Below are positions 1-6,081 of a stretch of DNA of 6,126 nt, in pieces (position 1 is the first letter of the stretch; each line of letters begins with the position of its first letter). The stretch lies in the NCBI GenBank assembly GCA_937960755.1, contig CALGOL010000278.1, positions 1 to 6,126 of the forward strand, read 5' to 3'. This stretch comes from an uncultured Azospirillum sp. Lineage in GTDB: Bacteria > Pseudomonadota > Alphaproteobacteria > Azospirillales > Azospirillaceae. A model generated the notes under the pieces. That model was not told the origin of the DNA. It saw nothing but the letters and a program-made list of their open reading frames with translations, and searched no databases. The position numbers were made by a program, and so were the translations under genes.

Positions 1-495
1 CGGGACGACCGCGCCGCCGCCCCGGCGCCCGACGAGCCGCTGTCGCTCGCCGCCCGCATCAATCAGGTGCGCGAAGCCGATGGTGGTTTTGAGGAAAAAA
101 GCTTCCTCGCCGGCGCCCGCGCCGCTTTTGAAATGATTGTTCAAGCCTTCGCCATCGGCGATTTGGCCAGCTTGCGCCCGTTGCTGTCCGACGAAGTCTT
201 CGCCAACTTCTCCCGCGCGGTCAAAGATCGCCAAGCCGCTGGCGAAACGCTGGAAACCCGTATCGCCGCCATTCGCGACATTGATCTGGCCGACGCCCGG
301 CTGGAAGGATCGGTCGCCTTCATCACCATCCGCTTCGTCTCTGACCAGACCAACGTCACGAAAGACGCCGATGGTCGGATCGTTGACGGCGACCCTAACG
401 AACCGATTGAAGTCATTGATCTTTGGACCTTCGCCCGCAATGTGCGGTCCCGCGATCCCAACTGGACTTTGGTGGAGACGCGGGCGCCGAATTAA
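1..495 (+). CDS. Tim44-domain protein (TimA-like), C-terminal part, 5' end outside window
   Basis: The frame is open from base 1 to a TAA stop at 493-495, giving 164 residues, and the start lies upstream of the window. The first 20 or so residues are rich in Ala, Pro, Asp and Arg and look like the linker that separates the N-terminal membrane segment from the Tim44 domain in bacterial homologues. The Tim44-like domain runs from about residue 35 to 160. Its hallmarks are FLAGARAAFEMIV (35-47), RFVSDQTNVT (111-120), and a C-terminal block from about 140 with LWTFAR and SRDPNW. Bacterial family members (TimA of Caulobacter) are inner-membrane-associated proteins related to mitochondrial Tim44; their bacterial role is not settled. 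From usual family length, roughly 60-70 N-terminal residues, including any membrane helix, are probably missing. A GTG at 67 could be mistaken for the start, but the conserved frame continues upstream of it. The family call is firm; the cellular role is not. Confidence 0.9.
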   Translation, partial: RDDRAAAPAPDEPLSLAARINQVREADGGFEEKSFLAGARAAFEMIVQAFAIGDLASLRPLLSDEVFANFSRAVKDRQAAGETLETRIAAIRDIDLADARLEGSVAFITIRFVSDQTNVTKDADGRIVDGDPNEPIEVIDLWTFARNVRSRDPNWTLVETRAPN

Positions 496-529
496 CCAGC
501 GGCCCCTTGCGGAGATTCGGCGGGTCAAG

Positions 530-556
530 CGTGCGCAAGACGTTGTTTTGCGCACG
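530..556 (+). terminator. Stem-loop 34 bp after the timA-like stop; possible terminator or regulatory hairpin
   Basis: Arms CGTGCGCAAGAC (530-541) and GTTTTGCGCACG (545-556) pair over 12 positions with one G-T wobble and a 3-base GTT loop. It sits 34 bases after the TAA of the Tim44-domain gene and 60 bases before the next start. No run of T follows the stem on either strand, so a standard intrinsic terminator is not supported. It could terminate with Rho, protect the 3' end of the upstream mRNA, or act as a protein-binding dyad. The structure is seen directly; its function is inferred. Confidence 0.4.
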
Positions 557-563
557 AAACAGG

Positions 564-594
564 TTGCCGAGATTTGTACTGAATGATATCTAAT
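564..594 (+). promoter_or_regulatory. Possible weak sigma70-type promoter for the diguanylate cyclase gene
   Basis: TTGCCG at 564-569 could serve as a -35 box. It is followed after 17 bases by TATCTA (587-592) or after 19 bases by TCTAAT (589-594, five of six matches to TATAAT). This AT-rich patch stands out in GC-rich DNA and lies just upstream of the start codon. Spacing and box quality are both imperfect, so this is only a candidate. Confidence 0.25.
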
Positions 595-616
595 TTGATG
601 TAGTTGTGAAGCATGT

Positions 617-1528
617 GTGGCGGAGCTCACGGGCCATATGCGGGTATTGATCGCCGACGACACTCAATTAATGCGATCGATGCTTGCGGAGTGGATTACC
701 GCTCAAGGCCATGAGCCGCTGCTCGCTAGGGATGGCGATGAGGCGTTGCGTTTAGCCGCGCAGCATGATTTTCAGATCGGCATCATTGATTGGGAAATGC
801 CGGGCTACAACGGCATGGAAGTCATTGATGCGCTGCGGCGCTCCAGCCGGTCGCAATATGCTCATCTGATCCTCATCACCGCCGCGCAAGACCCCGACAT
901 GCTGATCCGCGCTCTTGAAGGCGGCGCCGACGACTTCATCCGCAAGCCTGCCGATAAAGCGTCGTTCATCGCACGTTTTCGCGCTGGCGTCCGTATCGCC
1001 ACCATGCGGGAAGATATCCTCTATATGGCGAGCACCGACGTGCTGACCGGCGTCGCCAACCGGCGATCATTCTTCGAGCGGTCGCGCGAATTGCTGGCGG
1101 CGGCGAAGCGTCGCCACAGCCCGGTGACCGCCCTTGTCACCGACATCGATTTTTTCAAGAAAATCAACGACTCTTACGGCCACGCCGCCGGAGACGACGC
1201 ATTAAAATCCTTCACCGAGACCTGCCGGTCGCTGCTCCGGCCGCTGGATTTGGTGGGACGACTGGGCGGCGAAGAATTTGGCGTCGTCCTGCCCGACACC
1301 ACCCTTAGCGGCGGGCAGAAGGTGGCGGAGCGCTTGCGCGAAGCGGTGGCGGAACGCCAGATCGTCTCCGGCGGCCATCGTTTCCATATGACCCTAAGCA
1401 TTGGGATATGCGAAGTGCCGCCCGGCGAGAACGGCATAGAACCGACGTTGGCGGCGGCCGACGAAGCGCTCTATCGCGCCAAGCAGACCGGCCGCAACCG
1501 GGTGGAGCGCGCGGCTGGCGCGGCTTGA
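617..1528 (+). CDS. Response regulator with receiver and GGDEF diguanylate cyclase domains
   Basis: A 303-residue cytoplasmic two-component output protein predicted to make cyclic di-GMP from two GTP. The receiver domain covers about residues 8-125: acidic pair D14/D15, phosphoacceptor D58 in IIDWEMPG, T88 in LILITA and K110 in RKP. A helical linker leads into the GGDEF domain (about 139-298), which opens with DVLTGVANRR. Metal-binding D176 lies in TDIDFFKKIND, the active-site loop reads GGEEF (217-221), and product-inhibition I-site RxxD is intact as R208-P-L-D211, at the same offset as in PleD. Both catalysis and feedback inhibition are therefore expected. It has one receiver, so it resembles WspR-type REC-GGDEF proteins more than two-receiver PleD. 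The start is uncertain: GTG at 617 has a weak GAAG 5 bases upstream; ATG at 638 would start directly at MRVLIADD but its CGGAG is 12 bases away. No partner histidine kinase is visible. It converges with parB, with 4 bp between stops. Confidence 0.95.
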   Translation: MAELTGHMRVLIADDTQLMRSMLAEWITAQGHEPLLARDGDEALRLAAQHDFQIGIIDWEMPGYNGMEVIDALRRSSRSQYAHLILITAAQDPDMLIRALEGGADDFIRKPADKASFIARFRAGVRIATMREDILYMASTDVLTGVANRRSFFERSRELLAAAKRRHSPVTALVTDIDFFKKINDSYGHAAGDDALKSFTETCRSLLRPLDLVGRLGGEEFGVVLPDTTLSGGQKVAERLREAVAERQIVSGGHRFHMTLSIGICEVPPGENGIEPTLAAADEALYRAKQTGRNRVERAAGAA

Positions 1529-1532
1529 CCGA

Positions 1533-2459
1533 CTACAGCGCCTCGTCGCCCAAACGGCGAATCACTTCATCCAACTGATCCAGCGTCTGATAATGGATGG
1601 TGATGCTGCCGCGTCGGCCTTGCGGGTTAATCGCCACCCGCAAGCCGATCTTGGCGGAAATTTCTTCTTCCAGATTGACGAGGTCCGGGTCGCGCGCCCG
1701 CGGCGCGGCGGTCTTGCCGGCGGCGGCCAAGTCGACTCCGCCCCCTTCCCGCTTGGCCTTTTCACCCCGCGCCAGGTCTTCAGTCTGCCGAACGTTGAGC
1801 CCGCGGCGCACCACCTCTTCCGCCAAATACTCGGCGTTTTCCGCGGTCAGCAGCGCGCGGGCGTGACCGGCGGTCAGATCGCCGCGGTCCATCAACTCCT
1901 TCACCGTGTCCGGCAAGGCCAACAGCCGCATCATATTGGCGACGTGGCTGCGGCTCTTGCCGACTGAGCGGGCGAGGTCTTCCTGGGTATGCTGGAATTC
2001 CTCCATCAGCCGGCGATAGCCTTCGGCTTCTTCTAACGGCGTCAGGTCTTGGCGCTGGACATTTTCAATCAGCGCAATTTCCAGCGCGTCGCGGTCCGCG
2101 AGATCCCGCACCACCACGGGCACTTCATGCAAACCGGCGGCCTGGGCGGCGCGCCAGCGCCGCTCCCCCGCCACCAGTTCATACTCTCCGGCGATTTCCG
2201 GGTCGCGGCGCACCAGCAGCGGCTGGAGAATGCCTTTTTCGCGCACCGACGCGATCAGGCTTTCCATTTCCTCTGGATCAAAATTACGACGCGGCTGGTA
2301 TCGACCGGGGCGCACCAGTTCAATCGGCACGGTCTTGCCCGGCGTCTGCACCTTGTCCAGCGCCGCGTAATCGTCCTCGGCGTCGCCAAACAGCGCCGAC
2401 AATCCCCGTCCCAAGCTGGCGCGCCGCGGCGCCTCCCCCCGCTTCGCCTCTTCCATCAC
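1533..2459 (-). CDS. parB: Chromosome partitioning protein ParB (parS-binding CTPase clamp)
   Basis: A 308-residue ParB that binds parS, loads as a CTP-dependent sliding clamp and stimulates ParA ATPase during chromosome segregation. The N-terminal LGRGLSALFG (16-25) is the conserved ParA-contacting segment. The CTP-binding N-domain carries GERRWRAA (98-105) and ENVQRQDL (132-139). The helix-turn-helix parS-binding region lies near 157-178 (EDLARSVGKSRSHVANM). A charged, low-complexity linker (about 232-256) joins a C-terminal dimerisation domain (about 257-308). The length is normal for the family. The GTG start overlaps the parA stop as GTGA and has AGAGG 8 bases upstream (2468-2472); an ATG one codon later is an alternative with an 11-base spacer. 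This overlap suggests translational coupling with parA. Two parS palindromes lie in the same cluster. It is the last gene of the minus-strand run; the converging diguanylate cyclase gene follows after 4 bp. Confidence 0.98.
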   Translation of the reverse strand: MMEEAKRGEAPRRASLGRGLSALFGDAEDDYAALDKVQTPGKTVPIELVRPGRYQPRRNFDPEEMESLIASVREKGILQPLLVRRDPEIAGEYELVAGERRWRAAQAAGLHEVPVVVRDLADRDALEIALIENVQRQDLTPLEEAEGYRRLMEEFQHTQEDLARSVGKSRSHVANMMRLLALPDTVKELMDRGDLTAGHARALLTAENAEYLAEEVVRRGLNVRQTEDLARGEKAKREGGGVDLAAAGKTAAPRARDPDLVNLEEEISAKIGLRVAINPQGRRGSITIHYQTLDQLDEVIRRLGDEAL

Positions 2460-3265
2460 GCCGCCAACCTCTTTTCACGCCGTAACACTTCACCCGCCAA
2501 ATGGATGTACGCCTGGGAGCCGGGGCAACGCATGTCGTACAACAAGACCGGCTTACCGTGCGACGGCGCTTCCGAAACCTTGACGTTGCGGGGGATCACC
2601 GTATCGAAAACTTTTTCGCCAAAGAAACCGCGGACGTCGGCCGCCACCATGTCGGACAAGTTGTTGCGCTTGTCGAACATGGTCAGCACGACGCCGTGAA
2701 TATCCAAAGTCGGATTGAAGCTGCGCTTGACCCGTTCAATGGTGCGCACCAGATGGCTCAGCCCCTCCAGCGCGTAAAACTCGCACTGCAACGGGACCAG
2801 CACGGCGTGCGACGCCACCAGCGCGTTCAAGGTCAGCAGGCCCAGCGCCGGCGGGCAATCGATCAGCAGATAATCGCAATCCAACTCGCTGCGCGACACC
2901 GCTTCGCGCAGGCGATACTCGCGACGCTGGGCGTTGACCAGTTCCAGCTCGGCCCCCGACAGGTCGACCGACGAGGTCACCAGCGACAAATCCGGCACAT
3001 GGGTCGACACCGCCGCCTGCTGCAACGGCATGCCGTCGAACAGCACGTTGTAGCTGCCGATGGTGCGTTGCGAGCGCCCCACCCCCAGCCCGGTGGAGGC
3101 GTTGCCCTGCGGGTCGAGGTCCATAATCATCACCTTGCGCCCGACCGCGGCCAACGCAGTGGCGAGGTTGATGGCGGTGGTGGTCTTGCCCACCCCGCCT
3201 TTCTGGTTGGCGATGGCGATCACGCGCACGGGATTCGGCTCGGAAACGGCGACTGACATGGTCAT
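2456..3265 (-). CDS. parA: Chromosome partitioning ATPase ParA (Soj-type)
   Basis: A 269-residue Walker-type ATPase that binds the nucleoid as an ATP dimer and pulls ParB-parS complexes apart. From the ATG at 3265, the deviant Walker A motif KGGVGKTT is at 22-29 (signature Lys22, Lys27), the A' motif DLDPQGNAS at 49-57, and Walker B DYLLIDCPP at 131-139. Further family blocks are FYALEGL, FDKRNNLS (197-204) and IPRNVKVSEAPS (224-235), the last in the C-terminal part implicated in DNA binding. The start was set at 3265 because GGGGGA lies 8 bases upstream; a longer frame opening with TTG at 3295 would run into rsmG and lacks such a site. There is no long N-terminal DNA-binding extension, as is usual for chromosomal rather than plasmid type Ia ParA. 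It begins 16 bases after the rsmG stop and its stop overlaps the parB start, fitting a parAB transcription unit within the larger cluster. Confidence 0.98.
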   Translation of the reverse strand: MTMSVAVSEPNPVRVIAIANQKGGVGKTTTAINLATALAAVGRKVMIMDLDPQGNASTGLGVGRSQRTIGSYNVLFDGMPLQQAAVSTHVPDLSLVTSSVDLSGAELELVNAQRREYRLREAVSRSELDCDYLLIDCPPALGLLTLNALVASHAVLVPLQCEFYALEGLSHLVRTIERVKRSFNPTLDIHGVVLTMFDKRNNLSDMVAADVRGFFGEKVFDTVIPRNVKVSEAPSHGKPVLLYDMRCPGSQAYIHLAGEVLRREKRLAA

Positions 3266-3273
3266 CAAATATT

Positions 3274-3279
3274 TCCCCC
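3274..3279 (-). promoter_or_regulatory. parA ribosome binding site (decides the parA start)
   Basis: GGGGGA on the minus strand lies in the 16-base gap between the rsmG stop and parA, with an 8-base spacer to the ATG at 3265-3263. A second ATG two codons later (3259) has a less favourable 14-base spacer. This site supports the 3265 start over the upstream TTG. Confidence 0.7.
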
Positions 3280-3281
3280 GC

Positions 3282-3905
3282 TCAACGGGCCGCAACGTCG
3301 TACAGGCGAAGGACGCACCCTTCGTCGTCGCTGCGGCTAGGCTGGCGCTGCGCCGCCATAATCCAATATTTGGTGGCCTCGGTCAATTCAGCATCCACAT
3401 TTCGACCCTTAAGCAACAGGAATTCCCCGCCTGGGCGCAGGTGCGGCGCCCCCAACCGGATCAGCTCGGCGACCGGCGCCAGCGCGCGGGCGGTGATAAA
3501 ATCAGCGTTTAACGGTGAAACCGCCTCAATCCGCCGGTTATGCACCGTCACCGCCACGCCCATCACCCGCGCCGCCTCGCGCAGGAAGGCGCATTTGCGG
3601 GCGTCGCTTTCAATCAGGTGAACCTCCCCCGCCCCCATCGCCGCCAGCACCAAACCGGGAAAACCGGCCCCGCTGCCCAGGTCCGCCAGTCGACTCGGGG
3701 TCCCCGGCAAGAGCGGGAAAAGCTGCGCGGAGTCAAGGAAATGCCGCCGCCACGCCTCAGCGATGGTGGCGGGCCCGACCAAGTTGATCTTCGGCTGCCA
3801 CTTCAGCAGCAGATCATGATAGGCCGCCAAACGGTCGAGCGTTTCACGTGAAACGCTGGTCGCCGCCTGAAACGCCGCGGCGTCGAAAGAGTCAGCTTGC
3901 AGCAC
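3282..3905 (-). CDS. rsmG: 16S rRNA (guanine-527-N7)-methyltransferase RsmG (GidB)
   Basis: A SAM-dependent methyltransferase that makes m7G at position 527 of 16S rRNA; loss in other bacteria gives low-level streptomycin resistance. With the GTG at 3905 as start it has 207 residues, the usual length. The N-terminus has VSRETLDRL (18-26). The conserved region with INLVGP (40-45) and HFLDSAQL (55-62) precedes the SAM-binding glycine loop DLGSGAGFPG (75-84). Then come LIESDARKCAFL (97-108), ITARALAPVAEL (137-148) and LLLKG (163-167). Start choice: GTG 3905 has GGGA 5 bases upstream and overlaps the mnmG end by 14 bases. In-frame ATGs at 3911 and 3926 would extend the protein by 2 or 7 residues, but 3911 has its purine run directly abutting and 3926 has no clear binding site. 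A perfect parS palindrome encodes the VSRET stretch. Genes on both sides read the same way, so coupled expression with mnmG is likely. Confidence 0.96.
   Translation of the reverse strand: MLQADSFDAAAFQAATSVSRETLDRLAAYHDLLLKWQPKINLVGPATIAEAWRRHFLDSAQLFPLLPGTPSRLADLGSGAGFPGLVLAAMGAGEVHLIESDARKCAFLREAARVMGVAVTVHNRRIEAVSPLNADFITARALAPVAELIRLGAPHLRPGGEFLLLKGRNVDAELTEATKYWIMAAQRQPSRSDDEGCVLRLYDVAAR
3841..3854. other. parS site inside the 5' part of rsmG (ParB-binding centromere)
   Basis: GTTTCACGTGAAAC is a perfect 14-bp palindrome. With one flanking base each side it reads CGTTTCACGTGAAACG, matching 14 of 16 positions of the well-known bacterial parS TGTTTCACGTGAAACA. It lies 576 bp upstream of the parA start, within rsmG codons 18-22, where it spells V-S-R-E-T. 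It is expected to load ParB, which then spreads over neighbouring DNA. The match is seen directly; binding is inferred from the strong conservation of parS and the adjacent parAB. Confidence 0.93.
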
Positions 3906-5760
3906 GATCATCCCGCCGTTTGACATGGCGCAACAGCGCCACCACCGCCGCCGGAGTCATGCCTTGAATACGCGACGCAGCGCCCAAGGTGGCCGGTTTG
4001 GCGGTGCGGAGCTTTTGGCGGATTTCCGCCGACAGGCTGCCAATGGCGTCGACGTCTAGGTCGTCGGGCAATAGCAACGCCTCGTCGCGACGGAAAGCGC
4101 GAATGTCCGCTTCCTGCCGGTCAAGATAACCGGCGTACAGCGCGTCAATCTGCACCTGCTCGGCGATGTCGGCGGCGATACCGCCCAACTGCGGCCACAG
4201 ACCGACCACCCGCGCCCAATCGACGTCAGGGTAGCGCAGCAGATCGGCGGCGCTACGGCGCACGCCATCCTGATTGACAGTGAGCCCGGCGCGGGCCAAT
4301 TCCGGCGGCGTCGCCGCCAGCCCTTGCACCAGCTCCCGCGCCGTATCGAGCGCCTGCATCTTGGCGGTGAAGGCCTCGGCGCGGCGACGGCTGACGCAGC
4401 CCAACGCCATCCCCTTGCCGGTCAGCCGCTGGTCAGCGTTGTCCGCGCGCAGCCGCAAGCGATACTCCGCCCGCGAGGTGAACATGCGGTAAGGCTCCGC
4501 CGTGCCGCGGGTGGTGAGATCGTCGATCATCACCCCGATGTAAGCGTCGGCGCGATCCAACACCAACGGCTCCCGGCCGCCGCCGGTCTTCACCGCCGCG
4601 TTGAGACCGGCCATCAGTCCCTGCGCCGCCGCTTCTTCATAGCCGGTGGTGCCGTTGATCTGGCCGGCGAAGAACAGGCCAGGGACGCGGCGCGTCTCTA
4701 GCGCCGTGGTCAATTCCCGCGGGTCGACATAGTCGTACTCGATGGCGTAGCCCGGCCGCAGCATCGCGACTTTTTCCAATCCCGGCATAGTGGCGAGCAG
4801 ACCGAGCTGCACGTCCCGCGGCAGGGAGGTGGAAATGCCGTTGGGATAGACCGTATCGTCATCCAGCCCTTCCGGCTCGAGAAAAATTTGGTGCCGTTCC
4901 TTGTCGGCGAAGCGAACCACCTTGTCCTCAATCGACGGGCAATAGCGCGGGCCGGTGCTGCTGATCTGACCCGAGTACATCGGCGCGCGGTGTAGATTGG
5001 CGCGGATCAGCGCATGCCCTTCCGGCGTCGTCCAGGTGACGCCGCAGGCGATTTGCGGCGTGTCGATCTTGTCGGTGAGGTAGGAAAATGGCGGCGGCGG
5101 ATCGTCCCCCGCTTGGCTTTCCAACGCCGCCCAATCAATGGTGCGGCCGTCAAGCCGTGGCGGTGTGCCGGTCTTCAAACGCCCCAGCGGGAAACCCAGC
5201 CGCGCCAAGGCGGCCGACAGCCCGAGCGACGGCGGCTCGCCAATACGGCCGGCCGGGGTCTGCTCCTCCCCCATATGAATAAGACCGCGCAGAAAGGTCC
5301 CGGTGGTCAGCACCACTGCGCCGGCGGCGATCTCTTCCCCGGCCGCCGTCACCACGCCGCAGATCGCGCCGCTGGCGTCGGTCAGCAGGTCCTCGACCGA
5401 TGCGGCTTCCATACGCAAGCCGTCCTGTTCCGCCAGCACCTGTTGCATGGCTTGGCGATAGAGCTTGCGGTCGGCCTGGGCGCGCGGGCCGCGCACCGCC
5501 GGGCCTTTGGAGCGGTTGAGAATGCGAAACTGAATGCCGGCACGGTCGATCACCCGCGCCATCACGCCGTCCAGCGCGTCGATCTCGCGCACCAGATGGC
5601 CTTTCGCCAATCCGCCAATCGCTGGATTGCACGACATCTCGCCGATGGTTTCGAGCTTCTGGGTCAATAGCAGAGTCGCGGCGCCCATCCGGGCGGCTGC
5701 CGACGCCGCTTCGCAGCCGGCATGCCCGCCGCCGACCACGATCACGTCAAATTTGCGCAT
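3892..5760 (-). CDS. mnmG: tRNA uridine-5-carboxymethylaminomethyl modification enzyme MnmG (GidA)
   Basis: A 622-residue FAD enzyme that with MnmE installs the cmnm5/nm5 group on the wobble uridine (U34) of certain tRNAs, using methylenetetrahydrofolate and NADH. The N-terminal dinucleotide-binding loop VGGGHAGCEA (9-18) is followed by GEMSCNPAIGG (40-50) with conserved Cys44, and GPRAQADRKLYRQAM (91-105). Both classical GidA signatures are present: TGPRYCPSIEDK (269-280, with the second conserved Cys at 274) and the AGQ...GYEE...AGLNA block at 365-388. The C-terminal helical region, which contacts tRNA and MnmE, includes YAGYLDRQ (542-549) and RIQGMTPAAV (597-606). Length and motifs are normal and the frame is intact. 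The ATG start has AAGG seven bases upstream (minus strand, 5768-5771). The gene follows mnmE after 68 bp, and its last codons overlap the rsmG start. Being next to its partner mnmE is typical of this neighbourhood in Alphaproteobacteria. Confidence 0.99.
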   Translation of the reverse strand: MRKFDVIVVGGGHAGCEAASAAARMGAATLLLTQKLETIGEMSCNPAIGGLAKGHLVREIDALDGVMARVIDRAGIQFRILNRSKGPAVRGPRAQADRKLYRQAMQQVLAEQDGLRMEAASVEDLLTDASGAICGVVTAAGEEIAAGAVVLTTGTFLRGLIHMGEEQTPAGRIGEPPSLGLSAALARLGFPLGRLKTGTPPRLDGRTIDWAALESQAGDDPPPPFSYLTDKIDTPQIACGVTWTTPEGHALIRANLHRAPMYSGQISSTGPRYCPSIEDKVVRFADKERHQIFLEPEGLDDDTVYPNGISTSLPRDVQLGLLATMPGLEKVAMLRPGYAIEYDYVDPRELTTALETRRVPGLFFAGQINGTTGYEEAAAQGLMAGLNAAVKTGGGREPLVLDRADAYIGVMIDDLTTRGTAEPYRMFTSRAEYRLRLRADNADQRLTGKGMALGCVSRRRAEAFTAKMQALDTARELVQGLAATPPELARAGLTVNQDGVRRSAADLLRYPDVDWARVVGLWPQLGGIAADIAEQVQIDALYAGYLDRQEADIRAFRRDEALLLPDDLDVDAIGSLSAEIRQKLRTAKPATLGAASRIQGMTPAAVVALLRHVKRRDDRAAS

Positions 5761-5783
5761 GCTGCGACCTTAACCGAAAGCAA

Positions 5784-5807
5784 CCGCGCCGCCAAGAGTC
5801 GGCGCGG
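5784..5807 (-). other. Stem-loop between mnmE and mnmG, next to parS
   Basis: CCGCGCCG (5784-5791) pairs perfectly with CGGCGCGG (5800-5807) around an 8-base loop, giving an 8-bp GC stem one base away from the parS palindrome. On the minus strand the following bases are TTGCTTTCGG, only weakly T-rich, so an mnmE terminator is possible but not convincing. In GC-rich DNA a stem of this size can occur by chance. Confidence 0.25.
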
Positions 5808-5808
5808 C

Positions 5809-5822
5809 GTTTCACGTGAAAC
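5809..5822. other. parS site between mnmE and mnmG (ParB-binding centromere)
   Basis: A second perfect GTTTCACGTGAAAC palindrome. The 16-base form on the plus strand, CGTTTCACGTGAAACA (5808-5823), matches 15 of 16 positions of consensus parS. It lies in the 68-bp mnmE-mnmG gap, 1,968 bp from the rsmG copy, and ends 48 bp upstream of the mnmG start. Because it is non-coding it carries no protein constraint, which makes a true ParB-loading role especially likely. Confidence 0.94.
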
Positions 5823-5828
5823 ACGACA

Positions 5829-6081
5829 TCATTTACCGATGCAAAAATCCCGGAAGATGACGTCGAGCAGATCCTCCACGTCGACCCGCCCCGTGATGCG
5901 GCCCAGGCCGCGAGCGGCGAGGCGCAAATCTTCCGCCGCCAATTCCGGCGCCGGCGCCCGCAAGGCGTCTTGCAGGCGGTCGCGGCATTCTTCCAACGCG
6001 GCGCGATGGCGAGCGCGGGTGATGGCGCCATCCTCGGCGCCGGCGAACAGGTCGGCGCAGCGCGCGCTTAACGCGGCGAGC
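5829..6081 (-). CDS. mnmE: tRNA modification GTPase MnmE (TrmE), C-terminal end only, truncated by contig end
   Basis: Only the last 84 or so residues are present, ending in FCIGK-TGA (5829-5846), the invariant MnmE C-terminus with its conserved Cys. The preceding helices carry ITRARHRAALEECRD, LAARGLGRITGRVDVEDLL and VIFRDF, typical of the C-terminal part of the helical domain. The N-terminal folate-binding domain and the GTPase domain are missing because genomic sequence stops at 6081, where adapter begins. MnmE is a potassium-activated dimeric GTPase that partners with MnmG in tRNA U34 modification. A naive gene call would begin at GTG 6098 and give a protein starting MCSSDL; those leading residues are translated adapter, not biology. 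The gap to mnmG is 68 bp and carries a parS site. Confidence 0.95.

Noticed and set aside
1517..1542. GGCGC / GCGCC inverted repeat spanning the convergent stops of the cyclase gene and parB
   Set aside because: The stem is only 5 bp with a 16-base loop and no T-runs, which is expected by chance in GC-rich DNA.
2049..3256. Long open frames on the plus strand opposite parB and parA (about 216 and 251 codons)
   Set aside because: They are antisense shadows typical of GC-rich genes. Their products are rich in His, Arg and Gln with no recognisable domain, while the minus-strand frames carry full ParA and ParB motifs.
3254..3264. TGAC-ATG-GTCA inverted repeat at the parA start
   Set aside because: Only 4-bp arms, overlapping the two start-proximal ATG codons. 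It does not resemble parS and there is no second copy to suggest an operator.
3538..3546. DnaA-box-like TTATGCACC inside rsmG
   Set aside because: It matches only 7 of 9 positions of TTATCCACA, stands alone, and is in coding sequence with no AT-rich unwinding region, so it gives no support for an origin here.
5014..5670. 218-codon plus-strand open frame opposite mnmG
   Set aside because: It is a shadow of the well-supported mnmG frame, has biased Arg/Gly/His composition and no recognisable family.
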